Source: DAISJM01 sp036821485 (GTDB taxonomy: Bacteria > Verrucomicrobiota > Kiritimatiellia > CAIQIC01 > JAGNIJ01). Taken from it: a DNA stretch of 36,810 nucleotides. Made by a program: the position numbers and the translations under genes. The DNA lies in contig DAISJM010000032.1 in NCBI GenBank assembly GCA_036821485.1, forward strand, positions 1 through 36,810, in the 5' to 3' direction. Shown here piece by piece: positions 33,201-36,810 of this stretch; position 1 is the first letter of the stretch; each line of letters starts with the position of its first letter. The notes below the pieces were generated by a model, which had not been told where the DNA came from, searched no databases, and saw only the letters and a list, made by a program, of their open reading frames with translations.

Positions 33201-34410
33201 TCTGGCCATGACGTCCACGGTCTTCGGCATCCCGTCGCAGGTCAACACGTTTGACGCGAACGACCGGCTCGGAAGTGACACCTACGATGTCGCGGGCAAC
33301 ACGAAGGCCGCGACGATCCATGATTCGATCAACGGGACGGACATAGCGTTCACGTACTCGTATGACTTCGATAACCGCATCCTTTGTGTGACCTCTGTGT
33401 TCTCCGTGGTGCAATTGACTTACGATGGGGACGGAAACCGGGTTCAGAAGACGGTGACGGACGCCTTCGGCACCCGCACCACGCGGTACTTGGTCGATCA
33501 GAACAACCTGACCGGCTATTCGCAGGTTTTGGAAGAGCTCGACGCCAGCAACAACGTGACCGTTGCATTCACGGTCGGCTTGGATGCGATCAGCCAGACC
33601 CGGTTCACCCCGACCAATGAGGTCACGCATTACTTCGGTTATGATGGCCATGGGAACACAAGGTTTCTGACGGATACCAATGGAACGATCACCGACCGCT
33701 GGGACTACGATGCGTACGGCAACATCATCGCCCGCTCGGGGACGACGGCGAACAATCTGCTCTACTGCGGAGAGTACCTTGATCCGGACCTTGGTCTCTA
33801 TTTCCTGCGCGCCCGCTACATGGAGCCCGGACGTGGGCGGTTCTGGACTGTGGATAGCTTCGACGGATTCAACACTGATCCGATCAGCCTCCACAAGTAT
33901 CTGTACGCCGATGCCAACCCCGCAGTCTACACTGATCCAACGGGCCATTTCAGTTACAGCCAAGCGATGATGGCTGTTGAAGTGTTCGGTCAAGTGCTGC
34001 GCACGGCAAGGGCGATCCTGAGACTGCAGCCACCTTGGACCAAGTTGTGGGCGTGCGTCAGGCAAGCCGTCTACTACAAGGCTGGTATCCCGCACGTCTA
34101 TATGTTCCATGGGGAGACTCCTTGGGGACAGAAGCCGCCAGGGGTAGGTTGGGGCTTCGGCCAAGGCGGGCCATACGATGAGAAGTACTTCAATCCCGTC
34201 GCCTGTGGCAAGTGCTACAGGGCGTACGGGAGCACGCTCCAGTATGGATCTGTGGCTGGCACGAAATGCAGAAACGCAAGCGATGCGCAGATATGGGGTT
34301 GCATCAAGAGCTATCCCGGAAAGAAGCCCTATGACGCTACGACGTACAACTGCTTCATATGGGCTGTTGAGGCCCAACGTGCATGTTGCCTTAACTGCGG
34401 TGCATTCTGA
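24259..34410 (+). CDS. Giant secreted RHS-repeat polymorphic toxin with PKD/cadherin stalk
   Basis: A 3383-residue secreted protein. Layout by residue: Sec signal peptide 1-30 (hydrophobic SLLLSLILVLS, cut after VLA); an N-terminal domain 32-184 with GNFGWLTWAG and SIGDWVQGKPG, like C-terminal domains of TadG-type proteins; one PKD/REJ-like module 187-279 (SDDGLP, YVLRLTASD); five cadherin-like repeats 281-729, each opening near VNDAPVAD; further PKD-like modules to about 1860, one split by a 475-residue insert (1117-1591); an Ig-like module (about 1868-1960); then RHS/YD repeats 1965-3155 of the type YDxxGRLTxxxDALG. The RHS core (3155-3230) ends LYADANPAVYTDPTGH, after which a unique 153-residue tip follows. 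Known: RHS proteins wrap a shell around a C-terminal toxin and deliver it to neighbours or hosts. ATG 24259 has AGGGGGG upstream. The toxin function is inferred from architecture. Confidence 0.9.
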   Translation: MRLQTVGCRLPVSLLLSLILVLSCSPSVLAQTCALYPLGISSQALSGVSSGTVISNILNGAQSGNFGWLTWAGSPSVPTLVASLTPPGDSETYINPDDTDDHVVSIGDWVQGKPGVSNSKNIRETLDELKTLDIVVPVWSQTRGRGNNADYRVCAFARVQLLGYNLPGQNKITVRYLGFSSCGLDNQPPIVNAGADQTITLPEVAMLDGSASDDGLPATNALSVVWSKVSGPGDVVFGDTNAVDTTAAFSASGVYVLRLTASDTIETNSDEVTITANQPNSPPEADAQDVQTDEDTSLSITLTGSDPDDDTISFLIATPPSYGVLTGSPPQVTYTPTNDYSGPDAFTFKTSDGALESAEATVAITVNPVNDAPVADNQSVTNAEDQAFDIILSGADLEGNPITFQVVGGPGFGAVGEIQTNVVRYTPDADFYGEDSIRFVANDGALSSATATVTITVLPVNDAPVSDAQSLSVEEDGSLSVVLLGHDVDGDLLSFEVVGHPTNGILSGAVPNLIYTPFGNFNGTDSFSFSVSDSIVSSAVSVVTLAVLPVNDTPVADAQSLATDEDVSLDLSLTGSDVDGDAFGFVMINSPSNGILTGTLPHLVYTPDPDFNGADSLAFAVADSVSTSVAAIVTIQVVPVNDLPVAQTQEVELYEDGGVGVLLSGLDADGDPLIFTVSQSTTNGTLSGTAPDLIYAPGTNFNGVDSFSFTVSDAASTSMPAVVILTVLPVNDPPTANAGPDQLIDFPSNAVLAGAAADIDSMPLHVQWSKVAGPGNVVFGDGYAISTEVSFSLAGTYTLRFEVSDGEWTNADEVVIAVNAAPVVDAGGDRVAEPEAWVALPGLVTDDGLPSGSPIAVAWSKVSGPGFVAWSNATFSTAAARFSVIGDYVLRLSAADSRLLGVDDVAVSVRPAGQNLPPTVGAGEDQTVGLTLTVELEGSMADDGLPWGSVVTGCWSVVSGPGSVVFADVSDPGTEATFGEAGEYVLRLTASDGEYAVTDDVVILAQGANNLPPSADAGQDQSITGSVAMLRGAASDDGLPLGTLTVQWSQLSGPATSQIENAGSAVTPVSFPVQGTYVFRLVAFDSDASATDEVSIAVTGNLPPVVDAGPDHLVDMFVPPTVMAYSNPPTPVFPDEWKYDVGTPGLGLDGGIYGYALGGDQSGVCVAGRFARAGGDTNIKYLAKWDWCGWTSVPTGIVEVKDGWKLTAREDEIFALGMFKLPGMANYSYMICWDGIRWLNWSLPLKNPWLGTRALVCVSNALYLGGEFDLWPNTNAPVCYHIGKWNGTAWEAMGQGLNIDTGYKGSVRALAVAPNGDVYAGGVFNNSGGTQLLSIARWDGTNWNSVGGGLSGRVGASSLTTDVSALVFGPDGSLYVGGNFTNAGGVQAMCLARWDGTNWHAVPGGPNAIIYALAFRSTNLFVSGVFLSADGKAATRIACRSGTNWFGLGSGTSNGVNNNAMSMFNAEDGLYVGGLFTQAGGRPAGYMARWGFDMPPSLIMPEPITAWAENASGATVVLTAMAKERCDLRMIWNVDGGPAEYTNEISRAFSFTPVSFTNVFPVGLHTVTLTIENGKTPAMVGLTSVAVVEPVSSVLAGSIVDDGLPAGSTSALWTVVSGPTNATLACATCPVTAVSFVQAGTYVFRLTGSDSELAAADECTIQIRPLGSSNLPPSAAAGPDRTILVTESVELLGTTSDDGLPVGSALGVSWSEVSGPGTATFLCTTCAATTVTFDLSGTYTLRLTATDGELAYSDEVVIHVQPDLNQSPVVDAGTDQVVMFAEGEPIVSAWLDGSVSDDGLPSSWLLSQWSLVDGPSPVVFKYRNGAYLASFGAPGVYTLRLTGDDGALSATDEVTVTVLAYVPLPALEITSPTNTQQVMAPSAILGSVSSPVIASWELQYRLVEGATNWLVLGTGSTSVADGELGTLDPTLLLNGTYELRLVAADLAGRTSECEPISVVVDGNMKVGLFTVSFEDLSVPLAGIPIQVVRTYDSRNAMAGRVGDFGIGWTLSLKDVRLQKNRALGTHWKEEITGFVGGLGIPRYELAPVRDRVVTITLADNSVHRFRTKLNPSVQSGVPIVAGSLVFEPLPGTYGTLAVEGDNDVQVMGDVPYYDPFGGLSLFSGFVDLVDPFNGNDFDPQLFRFTTADGTAYIVHETEGLKKVVDLNGNEVQYTSSGIYHSSGESVQFARDSGGRITHITDPAGNALTYTYSTNGDLVSLTDRTTNTTTLQYSSTPSPHLLRDILDARGVRAVRSEYDESGRLIRQTDADGNPIVFTHDIENRRETVTDRLGNVIVHEYDDRGNVVKTVDAMTNATIHVYDDLDNEIATVDALGHVTTFTYDGRGNKLTETDSLSNTVTYTYNALNQPLTITDARGNMTWYIYDARGNLVQEIDALDNVTTYAYDTRGNMLSRTDALSNRWEYGYDTLGRQTSAVVRSPGSTVLSSTFFTYDANGNQVLSSLTINHQPLTIAITSNSYDSANRLIATVHPDGSITRTEYNEIGKESARIDALGRETTYEYDDRGNLVLTTYPDGATEGVEYDEEGRKVSSADRLGRTTDYVYDALGRLTDTIHADGTMVSSVYDEIGRVVTSIDALGNETHHEYEDCPCSGRQATAIDALGHETDYDYDENGNRIAMLDANGHETRFEYDALNRQTNIVFHDGTSKATTYDVLGRRIAEIDQAGLTTRYRYDGLGRLTNVVDALSQVTSYGYDQQGNLVAQTDANGHTTTFEYDSMGRRVKRTLPEGQIETYAYDAVGNMTSKVDFNGRVTTYGFDRMNRMTAKTPDGSFGASNIVFGYNAMGQRTNMSDQSGVTTYAYDSRDRLVEKVNPVGVIQYAYDLQGNLTNISVGLSNFQFQVSYSYDPLNRLHTVLDPRTGLTVYNYDNVGNLQSFILPNGVSQVYRYDILNRLTNVAVNSVTAPIESYRYTLGPSGHRLAVQEGNGRQVTYQYDNLYRLTRESILGASPLGDISYGFDPVGNRLAMTSTVFGIPSQVNTFDANDRLGSDTYDVAGNTKAATIHDSINGTDIAFTYSYDFDNRILCVTSVFSVVQLTYDGDGNRVQKTVTDAFGTRTTRYLVDQNNLTGYSQVLEELDASNNVTVAFTVGLDAISQTRFTPTNEVTHYFGYDGHGNTRFLTDTNGTITDRWDYDAYGNIIARSGTTANNLLYCGEYLDPDLGLYFLRARYMEPGRGRFWTVDSFDGFNTDPISLHKYLYADANPAVYTDPTGHFSYSQAMMAVEVFGQVLRTARAILRLQPPWTKLWACVRQAVYYKAGIPHVYMFHGETPWGQKPPGVGWGFGQGGPYDEKYFNPVACGKCYRAYGSTLQYGSVAGTKCRNASDAQIWGCIKSYPGKKPYDATTYNCFIWAVEAQRACCLNCGAF
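27607..29031 (+). other. 475-residue insert inside a PKD module of the RHS protein
   Basis: A PKD-like module begins LPPVVDAGPDHLVDM, breaks off at 27606, and resumes at about 29032 with SSVLAGSIVDDGLPAG. Between them are six copies (about 27700-28735) of a 50-60 residue repeat: A-L-x-x-x-x-G-x-x-Y-V-G-G-x-F, then a Gly-rich turn, then ARWDGTNW-x-x-V-G-G-G. They are followed by an Ig-like segment (28741-29031). The repeat resembles delta-60/kelch-like propeller blades, so the insert probably folds as a small beta-propeller held on the stalk. Confidence 0.7.
30945..30968 (+). repeat. 8-base tandem (ACTCCAAT-like, three copies) in RHS frame
   Basis: ACTCCAAT, ACTCCAGT and ACTCCATC in a row between two YD repeats. 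It encodes LQYSSTPS, which breaks the repeat pattern. One of four low-complexity inserts in this gene. Confidence 0.6.
31641..31668 (+). repeat. 7-base tandem (ATYAACC-like, four copies) in RHS frame
   Basis: ATTAACC, ATCAACC, ATCAGCC and ATTAACC in a row, encoding SLTINHQPLTI between two YD repeats. AT-richer than the surrounding gene and without RHS similarity. Confidence 0.65.
32813..32830 (+). repeat. 7-base tandem (TTTCCAA) in RHS frame
   Basis: TTTCCAA twice, followed by the partial copy TTTC, encoding LSNFQFQ before a YSYDPLNRL repeat. Same class of insert as the neighbouring three. Confidence 0.5.
33381..33410 (+). repeat. CTCTGTGT-type low-complexity insert in RHS frame
   Basis: CCTTTGTGTGACCTCTGTGT followed by TCTCCGTGGT, encoding ILCVTSVFSVV between YSYDFDNR and LTYDGDGNR, where a YD repeat would normally run straight on. 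Imperfect period of about 11. Confidence 0.55.
33949..34407 (+). other. C-terminal tip domain of the RHS protein (candidate permuted papain-like toxin)
   Basis: These are the 153 residues after the PTGH boundary of the RHS core, where the variable toxin normally begins. Order of features: a hydrophobic helix (MMAVEVFGQVLRTARAIL), GIPHVYMFHGE (His3279, His3284), GVGWGFGQGGPYDE, a Cys pair CGKC, and near the end ATTYNCFIWAVEAQ (Cys3365), then RACCLNCGAF. A His-first, Cys-last order with Y-N-C-x-x-W-A is what I expect from circularly permuted NlpC/P60-type papain-fold enzymes, in which the nucleophile lies C-terminal. The family call is inference; the residues are seen. Confidence 0.5.
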
Positions 34411-34427
34411 GCGTAAGGGGAGGTTTG

Positions 34428-34841
34428 ATGAAATCTTGGATCGTTAAGACGGTGATCGTTGTGGCAGTTCTGGCTACGTTGGTGGCAGGGGCGTTAGCCT
34501 TTGCTTGGTACCAAGTCTACAAGACTTATGTGCAGATGAACCTCATGTACACTGAAGAGATCGACTACTTGTTGAAAGTCGTCGTCTACCGCTTGGAGAG
34601 AGGGGACGACCGACAGCAACTCCTTGCGGATCTCAAGGGCATGTCCGTCAACTACGACACAAGATACGAAGGGCAGCCCTTCTATGAACTTATGCAACAC
34701 TTCATGGAAAGGAACATTGTCAGACCACCGGTTCCTCATGCAGCATTCTCAAGCGTAGGCATTGGGAATCTGGTGACAGCCAATGAACAGAACGCATCGT
34801 TCTGGACTCTGAGGCCATCGGAGTCAGCCCCTGACAATTGA
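34428..34841 (+). CDS. Small membrane-anchored protein, candidate immunity protein
   Basis: A 137-residue protein that I do not recognise. It starts MKSWIVKTVIVVAVLATLVA, one membrane helix (about 5-27) with a basic cytoplasmic side. A soluble region of about 110 residues follows (DYLLKVVVYRLERGDDRQQL, GQPFYELMQHFMERNIVRPP), predicted to face the periplasm. ATG 34428 lies 17 bases after the RHS stop with a strong AGGGGAGG 5 bases upstream, so it is cotranscribed and well translated. Position directly behind the toxin tip is the hallmark of immunity genes in RHS loci. A membrane anchor with a periplasmic domain would fit a toxin acting in the envelope. Its middle 180 bases (34561-34740) are 51 percent G+C by hand count, visibly poorer than neighbours, consistent with separate acquisition. 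Immunity is inferred, not seen. Confidence 0.7.
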   Translation: MKSWIVKTVIVVAVLATLVAGALAFAWYQVYKTYVQMNLMYTEEIDYLLKVVVYRLERGDDRQQLLADLKGMSVNYDTRYEGQPFYELMQHFMERNIVRPPVPHAAFSSVGIGNLVTANEQNASFWTLRPSESAPDN

Positions 34842-34925
34842 CAATCAGTGCGGCGAGGTCGGGGCAAGGGTTGAGTGATCCGTTTTTTTGGGATGACGTT
34901 TTAGATGAAGGGGAAGGTGGGTGTT

Positions 34926-35447
34926 ATGAGGAAGAGGTTCTGGTTGGCCGGGGTGCTCGTGTTGCTTGCCGCAGTGGCGCAGGCGGAGGAGTTGGCGATT
35001 GCCGGAGCGTGGACCAACTCCACAAGCGTCTTGCGGTTCTTCGGGCGGGGGATCGGGCAGGAGGCGCTGCCTACCGCGCGCTTCTTCCTGTACCAGTTCC
35101 CGGCGGAAGACCAGGTCACGCTGAACTACGGGGGCGGGGTGGCGGAGCAGTTAACGATTTCAGTGGTAAACGACGAATTGCACCTGGTGGACACGAACCA
35201 GCAGGAGAAGGTGTATACCCGGGTGGACTTGGGGCTGACGGCATGCGTACTGAATCTGAACCAGTTGGCCGGGGCGATGGCGCTGTTCTCGCTGGATCAT
35301 GATGGATTGCCGGCGTCGAACCCGATGGAGCTGGTTCCGAACTACCTGCCGGAACTGCCGCTGTGCCCGGACGGCGGGATCTACTCGCTGTCCTCCCCGT
35401 CCGGCCTCCCAACCTGCACCATCCCCGAGCACGCCCAGGAGCCGTAG
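34926..35447 (+). CDS. Secreted protein with pseudopilin-like C-terminal module
   Basis: A 173-residue exported protein. Signal peptide MRKRFWLAGVLVLLAAVAQA is followed by EELAIAGAWTNS and a beta-rich middle region (FFLYQF, VTLNYGGG, QLTISVVNDELHLVDTNQQE, VYTRVD), reminiscent of small lipocalin-like domains of the form G-x-W ... L-T-L-x-D ... Y-T-R-V. From about residue 105 the sequence changes to ACVLNLNQLAGAMALFSLDH, then ELVPNYLPELPLCPDGGIYS and GLPTCTIPEH. That is the globular end of GspG/type IV pseudopilins from PVC bacteria (C-x-x-N-L-x-Q ... YL-x-x-x-P-x-CP-x-GG-x-Y ... P-x-C). The prepilin N-terminus itself (GFTLIE) is absent. ATG 34926 has AGGTGG upstream; an upstream frame from 34905 is less likely. 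Function unknown. Confidence 0.72.
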   Translation: MRKRFWLAGVLVLLAAVAQAEELAIAGAWTNSTSVLRFFGRGIGQEALPTARFFLYQFPAEDQVTLNYGGGVAEQLTISVVNDELHLVDTNQQEKVYTRVDLGLTACVLNLNQLAGAMALFSLDHDGLPASNPMELVPNYLPELPLCPDGGIYSLSSPSGLPTCTIPEHAQEP

Positions 35448-35645
35448 AACTGCTCTTTGTCCATGGGCACGCGGTGTCTCCTGGCAGGGGGAGAGGATGT
35501 GACGACGCAGGGGCTTGGTGGCGCGGTCGCACAAGCAGACGGATGATGATTTCTGCGCGTCGGGCACACATTCCGGTGGACGTTTTGAGGGGAGTCGGTA
35601 TTATGAGCTTCCCGCTTAGTCCGCCGCCGAAGACCGGGGAAACCC
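35448..35645. other. Intergenic gap before phosphohexomutase homologue
   Basis: No convincing gene, terminator or promoter seen in these 198 bases. TATTAT at 35599-35604 could be a -10 box but has no -35 at the right distance. CCAGGAG (35435-35441) and CTCCTGG (35478-35484) could pair across a 36-base loop. Confidence 0.4.
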
Positions 35646-36810
35646 GTGAAGACATTGCGTATATCGAGTTTCGGCATTCGGGGGTTTGTCGGCGAGTCGC
35701 TGACGCCCAAGGTTATCATCGACTTCACCTCTGCCTTTGCCACTTTTCTTGAAGGTGGCCGGGTGTTGGTGGGACGAGACACGCGCTACTCCAGCGCGAT
35801 GATCCATTCCGCCGTTGTTTCCAGCCTGCTGAGCGCGGGCTGCGAGGTCCACGACTACGGCGTATGTCCGGCACCCATGCTCCAGTTTTCGGTCAAGGCT
35901 GCCGGGGCGGCGGGCGGTATCTCCATCTCCGGCGGGCATAACCCGATGGGATGGAATGCGCTGACCCTGTTGGACAATGACGGCGCGTTGCTGACCCCGC
36001 TCGGCGGCGAAGCTGTGCTGGATGTTTTCCATGCCGGCGATTATCGCAAGCAGGACTGGCAGCACATGGGCGCCGTGCGTGAGGTCGGCGACTTCGTCGA
36101 TCCCTATTTCGATGCGTTGGAGAAACACATTGATGTGGAGGCCATCCGTGCGGCGAAGCTGACCGCGCTGATCGATCCGGTGGGTGGTGCCGGCTGTGCG
36201 TACCTGGAACCCTTTGCCCGCCGTTTTGGATTTGCCCTGGTGCCCGTGAATGCCCAGCCGTCGGGCTATCTTTCGCGCGAGGCCGAGCCGCGTCCGCGAA
36301 GCGCGCTCCAGATGGCGTCCATCATCCGCCACCTCAAGGGCGATGTGGGTTTTGTGCTGAGCAGCGACATGGGCCGGCTCTCGCTGGTGACGGAGGATGG
36401 CGAGCCGGCGAGCGAGGAATACACCTTTGCCGTGATTGCCGATCACGTGTTGGGCAGGCGGGCCGGTCCTGTGGTCACCAACTGCTGCACCACGCGGACG
36501 ATCGACGACATTGCCGCCCGCTATAAGGTTCCTGTGATCAAGACGCCGGTGGGGCAGGCGTACGTGATCGCAGCGGTAATGGATGAACAGGGCGTGATTG
36601 GCGGGGAAGGAAGCGGCAGCGTCACGCTTCCCGAGTTCAGCCGCGGATTCGACGGGTTCCTGATGATGGCGCTGATTCTCGAAGCGATGGCCAAGCGGGG
36701 CAAGTCGCTGAGCAGCCTGATCAAGGCCCTGCCGCGCTACCATATCGTCAAGAAGCGTGTGCTTTGCGATTCGCGCCGGGGCTATCGCGCGCTGGAGATG
36801 TTGAAGGACA
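35646..36810 (+). CDS. Phosphohexomutase-family protein lacking catalytic residues, partial
   Basis: 388 residues are visible; the frame is still open at the window end, so the phosphate-binding C-terminal domain is missing. Fold landmarks of the phosphomannomutase/phosphoglucosamine mutase family are clear: SSFGIRGFVGESLTP, VLVGRDTRYSS, ISISGGHNPMGWNAL (93-107), LIDPVGGAGC, VLSSDMGRLSLVTEDGE (237-253) and IGGEGSGSVTLPEFSRGFDG. The key sites differ. The phospho-serine motif TASHNP reads S95-G96-G97-H-N-P, with Gly97 at the serine position. The metal loop DxDxDR reads S239-S240-D241-M242-G243-R244, keeping only one of three Asp. Either it uses another mechanism or it is a non-catalytic paralogue. 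GTG 35646 starts exactly at the conserved N-terminus with GGGG upstream. Its nearest family by WNAL and GGEG motifs is the Bacteroides-type GlmM. Confidence 0.82.
   Translation, partial: MKTLRISSFGIRGFVGESLTPKVIIDFTSAFATFLEGGRVLVGRDTRYSSAMIHSAVVSSLLSAGCEVHDYGVCPAPMLQFSVKAAGAAGGISISGGHNPMGWNALTLLDNDGALLTPLGGEAVLDVFHAGDYRKQDWQHMGAVREVGDFVDPYFDALEKHIDVEAIRAAKLTALIDPVGGAGCAYLEPFARRFGFALVPVNAQPSGYLSREAEPRPRSALQMASIIRHLKGDVGFVLSSDMGRLSLVTEDGEPASEEYTFAVIADHVLGRRAGPVVTNCCTTRTIDDIAARYKVPVIKTPVGQAYVIAAVMDEQGVIGGEGSGSVTLPEFSRGFDGFLMMALILEAMAKRGKSLSSLIKALPRYHIVKKRVLCDSRRGYRALEMLKD

Noticed and set aside
30850..33720. Regular repeats that could suggest a CRISPR array
   Set aside because: They are protein-level YD repeats of variable spacing and sequence inside one reading frame, with no identical direct repeats or cas genes.
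31663..34377. A 904-codon open frame on the minus strand opposite the RHS repeats
   Set aside because: It mirrors the highly repetitive, GC-biased YD repeats of the real plus-strand gene, has no family motif and no ribosome site; a shadow frame.
35603..35752. Small ORF starting ATGAGCTTCCC before the phosphohexomutase gene
   Set aside because: Most of it overlaps the conserved N-terminus of the mutase homologue in another frame, and it has no family features.
1..36810. tRNA, rRNA, insertion sequence or integrase genes
   Set aside because: I looked for clover-leaf tRNA sequences, transposase motifs and attachment-site duplications and found none that I could support.

Overview
The window comes from a GC-rich Gram-negative (diderm) bacterium. 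A complete Tol-Pal operon, Tat export genes, several lipoproteins and an O-antigen/capsule-type export system show an outer membrane. The archaeal-type phosphoglycerate mutase, a protein ending in a pseudopilin-like module, a giant PKD/cadherin/RHS protein and short AT-richer dispersed repeats together suggest the Kiritimatiellota/Verrucomicrobiota (PVC) side of the tree. That placement is inference; no rRNA or marker tree is available here.

Layout. (1) Bases 1-5083, minus strand: a surface-polysaccharide operon with an SxtJ-like membrane protein, a NodU/CmcH-type carbamoyltransferase, two GT2 glycosyltransferases and a GT4 enzyme cut by the window edge. Overlapping start and stop codons couple several of these genes, and a REP-like repeat cluster separates the carbamoyltransferase from the first GT2 gene. 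(2) 5211-10071: a DPM1-like membrane GT2 (+), then GT2, ABC permease and ABC ATPase (-), then the dTDP-rhamnose enzyme RmlD (+). This is a lipid-linked glycan assembly and ABC-export module. (3) 10081-19097: mostly housekeeping and single genes. They are a six-helix membrane protein of unknown role, a MoeB/ThiF-type adenylyltransferase, a coupled pair (LysM lipoprotein and GYF_2/coiled-coil protein), an amidohydrolase, a cofactor-independent phosphoglycerate mutase, a type I mannose-6-phosphate isomerase, CorA and a ROK sugar kinase. (4) 19173-22998: tolQ-tolR-tolA-like-tolB-pal with a good promoter in front and a textbook intrinsic terminator behind. (5) 23032-24109: tatA-tatC. (6) 24140-34841: one 3383-residue secreted RHS protein and a small membrane protein right behind it. 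Together they look like a contact-dependent polymorphic toxin with its immunity protein. (7) 34926-36810: a secreted protein with a pseudopilin-like C-terminus, and a phosphohexomutase homologue that lacks the catalytic serine and two of three metal-binding aspartates.

How the parts fit: regions 1 and 2, with mannose-6-phosphate isomerase, could build and export a rhamnose-containing, carbamoylated glycan. Tol-Pal and Tat maintain the envelope. The RHS locus is the main accessory element. Its tip and the downstream gene are the strongest candidates for an undescribed toxin-immunity pair.
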